From assembly GCA_021798575.1 (NCBI GenBank), contig JAJZGI010000007.1, forward strand, positions 1-60,659: a stretch of 60,659 nucleotides of DNA. Reading direction: 5' to 3'. The translations under genes were made by a program, and so were the position numbers. Positions 8,894 through 17,655 of this stretch are shown here, in pieces; position 1 is the first letter of the stretch, and every line of letters starts with the position of its first letter. The stretch comes from Pseudomonadota bacterium. Lineage in GTDB: Bacteria; Pseudomonadota; Alphaproteobacteria; Acetobacterales; Acetobacteraceae. Under the pieces are notes generated by a model. That model searched no databases and was not told the origin of the DNA. It saw only the letters and a program-made list of their open reading frames with translations.

Positions 8894-9456
8894 TCAGCGC
8901 TACGATGCGCAGGATTTTCGAGCGCGCGGGCTACCGGGTGCGGTGCTTCGGCGACGCGGAGCGTTTTCTGGCGGCGCCCAGGCCAGCCGGGCGGGCCTGC
9001 CTGATCATCGACGAGAAGCTACCGGGCATGAGCGGGCTGGAGCTGCTGAAAAAACTGAACGTCCGGCACTATAATGTGCCCGCCGTGATGATCACAGGCC
9101 GGGGGGACGTGCGGCTGGCCGTGCAGGCGATGCGCGCGGGGGCGCAGGATTTCATCGAGAAGCCGGTGCAGGAGGATGATCTGCTGAGGCCGGTGAAAGC
9201 GGTGTTCGCGCAGATCGCCGGTGCGGCAACGCAGGCCGAGCAGAAGGCGGAGGCAGTGCGGCTGCTCTCCGGCCTCACCGAACGCCAGCGCGCGGTGATG
9301 GAGCTGGTGGTGGCGGGCCAGCCGAGCAAAAATATCGCGATGGATCTGGGGATCAGCCAGCGGACGGTGGAGAACCACCGCGCGGCGATGATGCGCAAGA
9401 CCGGGGTGAAGTCCATCCCGGCGCTGGCGCGGCTGGCGATTCTGGCGGCGGGGTGA
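8890..9456 (+). CDS. FixJ/NarL-type response regulator with unresolved 5' end
   Basis: Receiver plus LuxR-type helix-turn-helix regulator, presumably the output of the kinase encoded just upstream. Visible parts are the phosphoacceptor in LIIDEKLPGMSG, the MITGRGDV and FIEKPV motifs of FixJ receivers, and the DNA-binding LTERQRAVMELV ... RTVENHRAAMMRK. The first receiver strand with its acidic pair (SVYIIDDD) is encoded at 8863-8886, before any usable start. The GTG at 8890 overlaps the kinase stop as GTGA but would remove that strand; the next in-frame start upstream is a GTG at 8695, deep inside the kinase receiver. Either the gene is fused to the kinase by a -1 shift, or the truncated receiver is real. 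Confidence 0.75.
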   Translation: MISATMRRIFERAGYRVRCFGDAERFLAAPRPAGRACLIIDEKLPGMSGLELLKKLNVRHYNVPAVMITGRGDVRLAVQAMRAGAQDFIEKPVQEDDLLRPVKAVFAQIAGAATQAEQKAEAVRLLSGLTERQRAVMELVVAGQPSKNIAMDLGISQRTVENHRAAMMRKTGVKSIPALARLAILAAG

Positions 9457-9457
9457 G

Positions 9458-10972
9458 TTAACCGTTAGCCGTGCGGATTTCGGTGCGCAGGCGCACATCG
9501 GGCAGGCCGAGTACCAGCCAGAATCCCAGCACCATCACCACGCCGCACAGGGTAAAGCTGCCGGTGAGCGCGGTGCGGTAGGCTCCGGCGATGGCGATGT
9601 GCTGCGCCGGGCTGAGGTGGGTGAGCGCGTGGATGCCCTGGCCGTGGAGCAGGCCGATATCGATTTTGGCGTGGGAGCGGGCGAGGCTGATCGCCATGAT
9701 GGCGGCGGAGGCGGCGACGCCCACCGCGCCGCCGAGCGAGCGGGTGAACACCAGCACGCCGGTGGCGGCACCCAGCTCGCCGTGCGGCACCGCGTTCTGG
9801 ATGGCGTTGATGAGGTTGGGCATGCCCATGCCCATGCCGAGGCCAAACAGGCCCATGAGCAGCAGAAACCAGAGTGGCGAGGCGTCATAGGCCGCGAAGA
9901 ACGCGAGGCCGATGAGGCAGACGGTCTCGATCCCGAGCCCAGCCAGCAGGAATGGCCGGTAGCGCCCGATTCGGGCGACGATCTGGCCGCCGATGACCGA
10001 GGAGAACAGCATGCCCGCGACCTGGGGGAGGATCATCGCGCCGGATTCCGCCGGGCTCATGCCAAAGACGAGCTGGAAGTAGAGCGGCATGAAGACGAGC
10101 GCGCCCAGCATCGAGAACAGCACCATGCCGCCGACGGCGCAGCCGCGCGAGATGACCGGGTTGCGGAACAGGCCGAGCCGGACCAGCGGGTCCGCCGCGC
10201 GGGACTCGCACCAGAGGAACAGCGCGAGGAACAGCAGGGTGAGAAGGCTGAGTGCGAGCGTGCCGGGCGAGACCCAGGGGAACTGCACGCCGCCCCAGGC
10301 GAGCAGGAGCAGCAGGGCGGTCGTCGCCCCGGCCAACGTCAGCGCGCCCGCGTAGTCGATGGGTTTGGCGGGGCCTCTGGCCACGGTGGGGCCGAGGCTG
10401 CGCAGGCCGGCCCAGATCATCACCAGGGCCAGGGCGCCGATGGGGAGGTTGACGTAGAATATCCAGCGCCAGGAGAGGGTTTGGGTGATGATGCCGCCCA
10501 GCAGCGGGCCAGCCACGCTGGCCAGGCCGAAGACGCCGGTGAACAGGCCCTGGTAGCGGGGCCGCTGCCGCGGGGTGACGACATCGCCGATCATCGCCTG
10601 GGCGAGGACGAACAGCCCGCCGGCGCCCAGGCCCTGGAGGGCGCGGAAGATGATGAGCTGGTCCATGTTTTGCGCCACGCCGCAGAGCACCGAGCCCAGC
10701 AGGAACCCGCCGATGGAGACGCCGAAGGTGACGCGCCGACCGTAGATGTCCGAGAATTTGCCGTAGAGCGGCGCGGTGATGGTCGAGCTGAGCATGAAGC
10801 CGGTGACGACCCAGGAGAGGTGAGAGAGCCCGCCGAGGCTGGCCGCCATGCGGGGCAGGGCGGTGTTGACGATGCTGGAGTCGAGCGCTGCCAGCAGCAT
10901 GGCGAGCAGCGCGCCTGAGAGCACGATGCGGCGCGTGGCGGGTGGCGTGGCTTGGGCAATGTTCTCTGGCAC
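9458..10972 (-). CDS. DHA2-family MFS drug:H+ antiporter (14 TMS)
   Basis: Inner-membrane proton antiporter of the EmrB/QacA group, exporting lipophilic toxic compounds. The 504-residue protein has the DHA2 motif LDSSIVNTALP in the first helix, the MFS loop motif GKFSDIYGRR between helices 2 and 3, and the antiporter-type helix-5 segment GPLLGGIITQTLSWRWIF. Hydrophobic segments are sufficient for 14 helices. No membrane-fusion partner (EmrA) is adjacent, so it probably works alone at the inner membrane. It converges on the FixJ-type regulator with one base between the stop codons. The substrate cannot be deduced. Confidence 0.88.
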   Translation of the reverse strand: MPENIAQATPPATRRIVLSGALLAMLLAALDSSIVNTALPRMAASLGGLSHLSWVVTGFMLSSTITAPLYGKFSDIYGRRVTFGVSIGGFLLGSVLCGVAQNMDQLIIFRALQGLGAGGLFVLAQAMIGDVVTPRQRPRYQGLFTGVFGLASVAGPLLGGIITQTLSWRWIFYVNLPIGALALVMIWAGLRSLGPTVARGPAKPIDYAGALTLAGATTALLLLLAWGGVQFPWVSPGTLALSLLTLLFLALFLWCESRAADPLVRLGLFRNPVISRGCAVGGMVLFSMLGALVFMPLYFQLVFGMSPAESGAMILPQVAGMLFSSVIGGQIVARIGRYRPFLLAGLGIETVCLIGLAFFAAYDASPLWFLLLMGLFGLGMGMGMPNLINAIQNAVPHGELGAATGVLVFTRSLGGAVGVAASAAIMAISLARSHAKIDIGLLHGQGIHALTHLSPAQHIAIAGAYRTALTGSFTLCGVVMVLGFWLVLGLPDVRLRTEIRTANG

Positions 10973-11088
10973 GGGAGCGGGAGACTATCCGGCCTCAGCG
11001 CGCTCTGCCAGGGGTACGCCCGCATTCCCGGATTGCGGCGTTGCCGGGGTACGCGCTTCTGTAAACTTGGGCTATCAGGTCCATATAG

Positions 11089-12105
<1,017 letters not shown>

Positions 12106-12119
12106 ACAAGGAGAATAAT

Positions 12120-13550
12120 ATGGCGCATGAGATGCAGTTCTATATCGATGGCAAATGGGTTGAGCCCATCCGGCCGCACCCGTTCGACGTGATCGACCCC
12201 GCGACCGAGGAGGTTTTCACGCGGATCTCGCTGGGCAGTGCTGCCGATGTGGACCGCGCGGTGGCCGCCGCGCGCGCCGCGTTCGAGAGCTTCAGCCAGA
12301 CCAGCAAGGCGGAGCGGCTGGCGCTGCTGCGGCGTATCCTGGCGGCGTTCCAGGCGCGCTATGCGGATATCGCCGCCGCCATCACGCGCGAGATGGGGGC
12401 GCCCAGCGCGCTTGCCATGCAGGCGCAGGCCGCCATCGGGGTTGGGCATCTCAGCCAGATCATCGCCGTGCTGGAGAATTTCGAGTTCGAGCATTTGCAG
12501 GGCAGCACGCTGATCGCCAAGGAGCCGATTGGCGTGGTGGGGATGATCACGCCGTGGAACTGGCCGATCAACCAGATTACCTGCAAGGTGTGCCCGGCGA
12601 TTGCGGCGGGCTGCACCATGGTGCTCAAACCCTCCGAGATCGCGCCGGTGGATGCGATCATCTTCGCCGAGGTGATGCACGAGGCGGGGGTGCCACCGGG
12701 CGTGTTCAACCTGGTGCACGGAGATGGGCCGGGGGTGGGCACCGCGCTGTCTGGCCATCCGGGGATCGACATGATCTCGTTCACCGGCTCGTCCCGGGCG
12801 GGGATTCTCATCGCGAAGTCCGCGGCGGACACGATCAAGCGCGTGCATCAGGAGCTGGGCGGGAAGTCCGCAAATATCCTGCTGGACGACGTGGATGTCG
12901 GGAAGGCCGTGGCCAAGGGTGTGGTGGATTGCTTCCAGAACACCGGGCAATCCTGCAACGCGCCGACCCGCATGTTCGTGCCCGAGCGGTTCAACGATGC
13001 CGCGATCGGCGCGGCGAAGGTTGCGGCGGAGTCCCTGAAGGTGGGCGCGCCGACCGCCGAGGGGACCGATATGGGGCCGGTGGTGAGCCAGGTGCAGTAT
13101 GACAAGATCCAGGCGCTGATCCAGGCGGGGATCGATGAAGGGGCGACTTTGGTGACCGGTGGCACCGGCCGGCCGGAGGGCTTGAATCGCGGCTATTATG
13201 TCCGCCCGACCGTGTTCGCCAATGTGACGTCCGACATGCGCATCGCCCGGGAGGAGATTTTCGGGCCGGTGCTCAGCATCCTCACCTACAAGACCGAGGC
13301 GGAGGTGGTGGCGGCGGCGAATGACACGGTGTACGGGTTGGCGGCCTATGTGCAATCTGCCAACCGGGCGCGGGCGCAGAAGATATCGCGGCAGATGCGC
13401 GCGGGGAATGTGTATATCAACTACCCGAAGGGCGATCTGAACGCGCCGTTCGGCGGTTATAAACAGTCCGGCAATGGGCGGGAATGGGGCCAGTGGGGGC
13501 TGGAGGAATTTTTGGAGATCAAAGGCGTGGTGGGCTACGCGGCTGAGTAG
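12120..13550 (+). CDS. NAD(P)+-dependent aldehyde dehydrogenase
   Basis: Oxidises aldehydes to carboxylic acids. The 476-residue ALDH-superfamily protein has TPWNWPINQ (cofactor site), the general-base Glu in QELGGKSANI, the catalytic Cys in NTGQSCNAP near residue 280, and the EIFGPVL motif. The end GREWGQWGLEEFLEIKGV is typical of the broad-specificity group related to 3-succinoylsemialdehyde and betaine-type enzymes; the natural substrate is not evident. AAGGAG lies directly before the ATG. It follows the aldo/keto reductase by 14 bp, probably in one transcript. Confidence 0.93.
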   Translation: MAHEMQFYIDGKWVEPIRPHPFDVIDPATEEVFTRISLGSAADVDRAVAAARAAFESFSQTSKAERLALLRRILAAFQARYADIAAAITREMGAPSALAMQAQAAIGVGHLSQIIAVLENFEFEHLQGSTLIAKEPIGVVGMITPWNWPINQITCKVCPAIAAGCTMVLKPSEIAPVDAIIFAEVMHEAGVPPGVFNLVHGDGPGVGTALSGHPGIDMISFTGSSRAGILIAKSAADTIKRVHQELGGKSANILLDDVDVGKAVAKGVVDCFQNTGQSCNAPTRMFVPERFNDAAIGAAKVAAESLKVGAPTAEGTDMGPVVSQVQYDKIQALIQAGIDEGATLVTGGTGRPEGLNRGYYVRPTVFANVTSDMRIAREEIFGPVLSILTYKTEAEVVAAANDTVYGLAAYVQSANRARAQKISRQMRAGNVYINYPKGDLNAPFGGYKQSGNGREWGQWGLEEFLEIKGVVGYAAE

Positions 13551-13557
13551 ACAGGGG

Positions 13558-14061
13558 TCAGACGCCGCTCACCTTGTGGTAGTTCCGGCCGTGATAGATC
13601 AGGCCGGAGCTGCCGCTGCCGAGGTATATCGACTGCACGGCGCAGAACATCACGCTGTGCGTGCCTACCTCCACGATCTGGTCGATCTTGCAGTCCAGGC
13701 TGGCGGCGGCGTTCTCGAGTGCTGGCGCGCCGGTGGTCAGGTGCCGCCAGCGCGCCTGGGCGAAACGCTCCGCCATCGGCACATTCCCCGCCCCGGCGAA
13801 CAAGGGCGATAGCGCCTCATGCTCATGCGTCAGCACGTTCACGCAAAGGATTCCGTTGGCCTTGATGAGGTCGTGCTGGCGGGCGTTGCGGTTGATACAG
13901 ACCAGCAGCGTCGGCGGGTCGTCGGTGACGGAGCACACCGCCGAGGCGGTGAAGCCGGAATCCCCTGCTGCCCCGGTGGTGGTGATGATGTTGACCGCGG
14001 CGCCGAGGCGCGACATGGCCTCTCGGAAATTTGGGCGGTCCGCTGGATGATTTTCGGTCAT
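13558..14061 (-). CDS. Flavin reductase domain protein (RutF/HpaC-like)
   Basis: Small NAD(P)H:flavin oxidoreductase that supplies reduced FMN or FAD to a partner monooxygenase. The 167-residue protein shows the family N-terminus FREAMSRLGAAVNIITT, the FTASAVCSVTDDPPTLLVCINR flavin-binding strand and the closing segment LIYHGRNYHKV. No flavin-dependent monooxygenase is encoded nearby, so its partner is unknown. It converges with the aldehyde dehydrogenase gene with only seven bases between the stops. Confidence 0.9.
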   Translation of the reverse strand: MTENHPADRPNFREAMSRLGAAVNIITTTGAAGDSGFTASAVCSVTDDPPTLLVCINRNARQHDLIKANGILCVNVLTHEHEALSPLFAGAGNVPMAERFAQARWRHLTTGAPALENAAASLDCKIDQIVEVGTHSVMFCAVQSIYLGSGSSGLIYHGRNYHKVSGV

Positions 14062-14099
14062 GGATAAACATTACAGGCACAGCTGAGGTCAGGGCAAGT

Positions 14100-14993
14100 T
14101 CACGCGGGCCAGAGCCAGGCCGCGCCGCGCACGCCCGATGAATCCCCATGCTGGTGGCGTCGGACACTCGGCGCGCAGCTATCGGTGAAGATGTAGGGCC
14201 GCATGAGGTCCGGCAGGCGCTCGGCCAGGCCTGGCAGGTTGGAGAGTCCGCCGCCCAGCACGATGGCGTCCGGGTCGAGGATATTGGTGATATTGGCCAG
14301 CGCGCGGCCCAGGCGCTCGGCGTGGGTCGCGAGGGCGGCGATGGCCAGCGCGTCACCCTCTGCCGCGCGCGCGGCAATCCGGGTTGCATCGCGGGCATCT
14401 GGCCCGTCGCACTCGCGGGCCAGCGCCGGGCCGGCGAGATAGCTCTCCAGGCAGCCGGTCTGGCCGCACCAGCATGGGCGCAGCGGCATCTCATCGGCGC
14501 GCGGCCAGGGCAGCGGCGTATGGCCGAACTCCCCCGCCAGCCGGTGGCGACCCTCCAGGATTTTGCCGTGCACCACGATGCCGGCGCCGCAGCCGGTGCC
14601 CAGAATGACGCCGAAGACGACCTCGCAGCCCTGCGCTGCGCCATCGCTCGCCTCCGAGAGCGCGAAGCAGTTCGCGTCGTTGGCCACGCGGACCTCGCGG
14701 CCCAGCATTTGGCCGAGGTCGATATCGAATATCTGGCCACTCAGCGCGCTGGAATTGGCGTTTTTCACCTGGCCCGTCGCCGGGCTGATGCAGCCGGGAA
14801 TCCCCACCCCGACCGTGCAGGAGGCGCCGACTTCAGCCTCCGCCTGCCCTACCAGCGCGCGGATGGCGTGCAGCGTATCGGCGTAGCCGGGTGGTGTGGC
14901 GACGCGCCGACGCAGAATCTCCTGCCCGGTGGGCGAGAGGACGAGAATTTCGGTCTTGGTGCCGCCGAGGTCGATGCCGATACGATGATTCAT
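14100..14993 (-). CDS. ROK-family sugar kinase (fructokinase or N-acetylglucosamine kinase type)
   Basis: Phosphorylates a hexose. The 297-residue protein has the ATP-binding GIDLGGTKTEILVL, the catalytic Asp region VANDANCFALSE, GVILGTGCGAGIV, the Zn-binding ROK motif with three Cys (CWCGQTGCLE) and ATP-pocket residues DAIVLGGGLSN. No helix-turn-helix precedes the kinase domain, so it is an enzyme and not a NagC-type repressor. The exact substrate (fructose, glucose or GlcNAc) cannot be told from motifs. It is 38 bp downstream of the flavin reductase start on the same strand and divergent from the TusA-like gene. Confidence 0.9.
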   Translation of the reverse strand: MNHRIGIDLGGTKTEILVLSPTGQEILRRRVATPPGYADTLHAIRALVGQAEAEVGASCTVGVGIPGCISPATGQVKNANSSALSGQIFDIDLGQMLGREVRVANDANCFALSEASDGAAQGCEVVFGVILGTGCGAGIVVHGKILEGRHRLAGEFGHTPLPWPRADEMPLRPCWCGQTGCLESYLAGPALARECDGPDARDATRIAARAAEGDALAIAALATHAERLGRALANITNILDPDAIVLGGGLSNLPGLAERLPDLMRPYIFTDSCAPSVRRHQHGDSSGVRGAAWLWPA

Positions 14994-15054
14994 GCGGGTT
15001 TGTCCGCCAAAACCGCCTCTTGCTCAAGGCCCACAGGGCGCGCATGTTCGCGCG

Positions 15055-15330
15055 ATGGCCGAGCAGAGGATTGACGCGCAGTTCCAGAAGTCGCCGCTGC
15101 CGGTGCTCCGCGCCGCCCGCGCGCTGCGCGGCATGGCGGCGGGGGAAAAATTGCTGATTCTGGCGACCGACCCTGCGGCGGCGGCCGATTTCCGGGACTT
15201 CTGCAAAAGCTCCGGCCATGCGCTCATCGCCGCCGGGGAGAGCCACGGCGTATATCGTTTTTCGATCAGAGCGCGATGTCATCAGGATGAACCGCGAGTG
15301 GATCATCCTGATGACGGAATCGCCCTCTGA
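15055..15330 (+). CDS. TusA/SirA-family protein lacking the catalytic cysteine
   Basis: Belongs to the small TusA sulfur-carrier family: PLPVLRAARALRGM, then LLILATDPAAAADFRDFCKSSGH and GVYRFSI, in the correct order and spacing. The family's active site is a Cys immediately before PLP; here the codon is TCG, giving KSPLP, and the usual GLxC approach is FQKS. Sulfur transfer through that Cys is therefore not possible. The natural C-terminus should fall near RFSIR; the last about 20 residues are read from a palindromic element that also supplies the stop. It could be a decayed gene or a member that has lost its enzymatic role. Start: ATG at 15055, as needed by the family N-terminus. Confidence 0.72.
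   Translation: MAEQRIDAQFQKSPLPVLRAARALRGMAAGEKLLILATDPAAAADFRDFCKSSGHALIAAGESHGVYRFSIRARCHQDEPRVDHPDDGIAL
15268..15328. repeat. AGAGC-bounded palindrome at the end of the TusA-like gene
   Basis: Left arm from AGAGCGCGATGTCATCAGGATGA (described by its ends at 15268 and 15290) and right arm 15303-15328, ending GCCCTCT, form an imperfect hairpin with a 12-base loop. The inner 12 bp (TCATCAGGATGA / TCATCCTGATGA) pair perfectly. Its boundaries resemble the other AGAGC/GCTCT elements in the window. Confidence 0.72.
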
Positions 15331-15354
15331 ACATATGATGAGAGGCGGATTCAG

Positions 15355-15391
15355 ATATTTAGTGGAATCACATAGTGATTCCACTAAATAT
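15355..15391. repeat. Perfect 16-bp inverted repeat before the deacetylase gene
   Basis: ATATTTAGTGGAATCA, a CATAG loop, and the exact complement TGATTCCACTAAATAT. It is AT-rich against a GC-rich background and lies 26 bases before the downstream start. Without a T-run it is more likely a repeat element, an operator or an mRNA structure than a terminator. Confidence 0.8.
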
Positions 15392-15416
15392 CATCCGGCT
15401 CGGAGGTAAAACCAAT

Positions 15417-16343
15417 TTGACTGTCGCACTCTTCAACCACCCTTGCGCCCTGGATCACGACACGGGGCCGGGCCACCCTGAATGCCCGGACCGGGTGCGC
15501 GCGGTGCTGCGCGCGCTGGACGCGCCGGAGTTCGCGCCACTGCTGCGGGAGGCGGCACCACGCGCTCCGGTTTCGGCCCTGCATCCGGCGCACACCAAGG
15601 CGCATATCGAGGCGATCCTCGACCTGCCAAGGGACTCGGTCACCTATATCGACGCGGACACCATCTTCGGCCCCGGCTCGCTGGAGACGGCGCTGCACGG
15701 CGCGGGTGGCGCCTGCGCGGCGGTGGATGCGGTGATGGAGGGCCGGGCGGAGGCGGCTTTTGTGGCCATGCGCCCACCCGGCCACCACGCCGAGTCCAAC
15801 CGCGCCATGGGCTTCTGCCTGTTCAACAACGCCGCCATCGCCGCTTTTCATGCGCGGGCGCGCTGGGGGCTGAGGCGCATCGCCGTGGTGGATTTCGACG
15901 TGCATCACGGCAACGGCACGCAGGAGATCTTCAGCCCGGACGCTGACCTGTTCTATGCCTCCTCCCACCAGTCTCCCTGTTATCCGGGCACCGGGCGCGT
16001 GGCGGAGCGGGGTGTCGCTGACAATATCGTCAACGCGCCGCTGCCGCCGGGCGCGGGGGCTAAGGAGTTCCGGCGGGCCTGGGCGGAGCGGATCATCCCG
16101 GCGCTCAACGGCTTCCGGCCCGAGCTCCTCATCATCTCCGCCGGGTTCGACGCCCACGCCGCCGACCCGCTGGCGCAGCTGGAATTGCACGAGCCGGACT
16201 TCACCTGGGTGACGCAGGAGCTGCTGGCCGTGGCGGATGCGCATTGCCCGGGCCGCGTCGTCTCGCTGCTGGAGGGTGGCTATGACCTCACGGCGCTCGC
16301 GAGCTCCGCCGCCGCGCATGTGCGCGCGCTGCTGCGCCAGTAA
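15417..16343 (+). CDS. Histone deacetylase / acetylpolyamine amidohydrolase family protein
   Basis: Zn-dependent deacetylase fold of the HDAC/AcuC/AphA superfamily; bacterial members remove acetyl groups from polyamines or proteins. Zn and catalytic motifs are present: RPPGHHAE (tandem His), the metal ligands in VVDFDVHHGNGTQ, and SAGFDAHAADPL. The C-terminal LLEGGYDLTAL loop is also conserved. Translation probably starts at TTG 15417 (MTVALFNHPCALDHDTGPGHPE), with CGGAGG about ten bases upstream. A GTG at 15375 would start inside a palindrome. The 308-residue length is normal. The natural substrate is unknown. Confidence 0.9.
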   Translation: MTVALFNHPCALDHDTGPGHPECPDRVRAVLRALDAPEFAPLLREAAPRAPVSALHPAHTKAHIEAILDLPRDSVTYIDADTIFGPGSLETALHGAGGACAAVDAVMEGRAEAAFVAMRPPGHHAESNRAMGFCLFNNAAIAAFHARARWGLRRIAVVDFDVHHGNGTQEIFSPDADLFYASSHQSPCYPGTGRVAERGVADNIVNAPLPPGAGAKEFRRAWAERIIPALNGFRPELLIISAGFDAHAADPLAQLELHEPDFTWVTQELLAVADAHCPGRVVSLLEGGYDLTALASSAAAHVRALLRQ

Positions 16344-16387
16344 GTAGCGTGGTTGTGATTCTCCGAGCGGGGCGGTAGGTCCTGGGC

Positions 16388-16624
16388 ATGAGCGAGCATC
16401 ATGATATCGCCGCGATGTCCTTCGAGGATGCGCTGGCCGCGCTGGAATCCATCGTCCGTGGGCTGGAGACCGGTCAGCAGAAGCTGGAGGATGCGATCAC
16501 CGCCTATGAGCGCGGCGCGGCGCTGAAAAAACATTGTGACGCCAAGCTGGCGCAGGCTGAGGCGCGGGTGCAGGCGATCGTGGCCCGCGCCGATGGTAGC
16601 CTGGGCCTGGATTCTGAGGAGTAG
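16388..16624 (+). CDS. xseB: Exodeoxyribonuclease VII small subunit
   Basis: Small helical subunit of exonuclease VII, which degrades single-stranded DNA with XseA. The 78-residue protein shows the family core MSFEDALAALESIVRGLETG, then LEDAITAYERGAALKKHCDAKL, a two-helix hairpin. It lies two bases before ispA, the usual alphaproteobacterial arrangement, so the pair is co-translated or at least co-transcribed. xseA is not in this window. Confidence 0.95.
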   Translation: MSEHHDIAAMSFEDALAALESIVRGLETGQQKLEDAITAYERGAALKKHCDAKLAQAEARVQAIVARADGSLGLDSEE

Positions 16625-16626
16625 CC

Positions 16627-17538
16627 ATGGCGCTGGACCTGATCCGCAAACCCGACCTTTTGGCCGAGGCAATGACCGAGACCGCCAGCCTGGTGGAGGC
16701 GCAGCTGGACGCGCTGCTGCCGGTGCCGGAGGCCGCCGAGGCACGGCTGATCGAGGCGATGCGCTACGGCGTGCTGAACGGCGGCAAGCGGATGCGCGCC
16801 TTCCTCGTCATGGAGACCGCGAAATTATTCTCCGTGAACATAACCTGCGCCGCGCGCGTCGCCGCCGCGGTGGAGATGCTGCACGCCTACTCGCTGGTGC
16901 ACGACGATTTGCCGGCGATGGACGATGATGATCTGCGCCGGGGCCAACCCAGCTGCCATAAAAAATTCGACGAGGCGACGGCCATTTTGGCGGGTGATGC
17001 CTTGCAGACCCGCGCCTTCGAGGTGCTGGCCGAGGAGGATACCCACACCGACCCGGAGACGCGCTGCGATCTGGTGACGGCGTTTGCCCTGGCCTCGGGC
17101 GCGCGCGGCATGGTCGGCGGGCAGATGATCGACATGCTGGCCGAGGGCAAGCAGCTCTCCGGGCCGGAGATCACGCGGCTGCAGGCGCTCAAGACCGGCC
17201 GGCTCATCCAGTTCAGCGCCGAGGCGGGTGCCATCCTCGGGCGCGCCCCGCAGGCGCAGCGGCATTTCATCATCGCCTATGGGCGCGACCTCGGCGGCGC
17301 GTTCCAGATCTATGACGACGTGCTGGACCAGACCGCCTCCGCGCAGGAGATGGGCAAAACCGCGGGCAAGGACGCCGCCCAGGGCAAGGCGACGATGGTC
17401 TCGATTTTGGGGCTGGAGCGAGCCCGCGCCCAGGCTGAGCGCCTGGCCGAGCAGGCGGCTTCGCACCTTGAGAGCTTTGGCCCGCGCGCGGCCCTGTTGC
17501 AGGCGCTGGCGCACTTCACCGTGACCCGAAAGAGCTGA
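16627..17538 (+). CDS. ispA: Polyprenyl (farnesyl) diphosphate synthase
   Basis: Condenses isopentenyl diphosphate with allylic diphosphates to make farnesyl (C15) or longer diphosphates. Both Asp-rich motifs are intact: first DDLPAMDDDDLRRG near residue 98, second FQIYDDVLD near residue 225. GGKRMRAFL and the GGQMIDMLAEG segment also fit. 303 residues is normal for the FPP synthase group. In many relatives dxs and tlyA follow; here tlyA follows directly after two palindromes and dxs is absent. Confidence 0.94.
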   Translation: MALDLIRKPDLLAEAMTETASLVEAQLDALLPVPEAAEARLIEAMRYGVLNGGKRMRAFLVMETAKLFSVNITCAARVAAAVEMLHAYSLVHDDLPAMDDDDLRRGQPSCHKKFDEATAILAGDALQTRAFEVLAEEDTHTDPETRCDLVTAFALASGARGMVGGQMIDMLAEGKQLSGPEITRLQALKTGRLIQFSAEAGAILGRAPQAQRHFIIAYGRDLGGAFQIYDDVLDQTASAQEMGKTAGKDAAQGKATMVSILGLERARAQAERLAEQAASHLESFGPRAALLQALAHFTVTRKS

Positions 17539-17546
17539 TCGCAGCC

Positions 17547-17578
17547 AGAGCATGATTGCTTTGAATCAATCAAGCTCT
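17547..17578. repeat. AGAGCATGATTG palindrome after ispA
   Basis: AGAGCATGATTG and CAATCAAGCTCT: 12-bp arms with one mismatch around an eight-base centre. The left arm is identical to the first 12 bases of the element at 1642. It lies nine bases after the ispA stop. Confidence 0.78.
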
Positions 17579-17592
17579 GCCCTTTGTTTGGC

Positions 17593-17649
17593 GATCAACC
17601 TCATCGGTTTATATCGAATCCTCGGATTCGATATAAACCGATGTTGATC
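17593..17649. repeat. Long hairpin before tlyA
   Basis: An 18-bp perfect stem (ATCGGTTTATATCGAATC at 17603-17620 and its complement at 17625-17642) with a CTCG loop is extended by GATCAAC/GTTGATC with a three-base bulge. It ends six bases before the tlyA start, so it probably affects tlyA translation or marks a repeat insertion. Confidence 0.85.
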
Positions 17650-17655
17650 TAAGCC

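Noticed and set aside
9599-10918. 439-codon open frame antisense to the DHA2 transporter
   Set aside because: Composition is Glu/Gln/Arg/Gly/His-rich as expected from reading a membrane-protein gene backwards; no family resemblance.
14100-14993. NagC-like transcriptional repressor
   Set aside because: No helix-turn-helix precedes the ROK domain; the ATP and catalytic motifs indicate a kinase.
14148-15074. Open frame antisense to the ROK kinase
   Set aside because: The ROK frame has all family motifs; the opposite frame has none.
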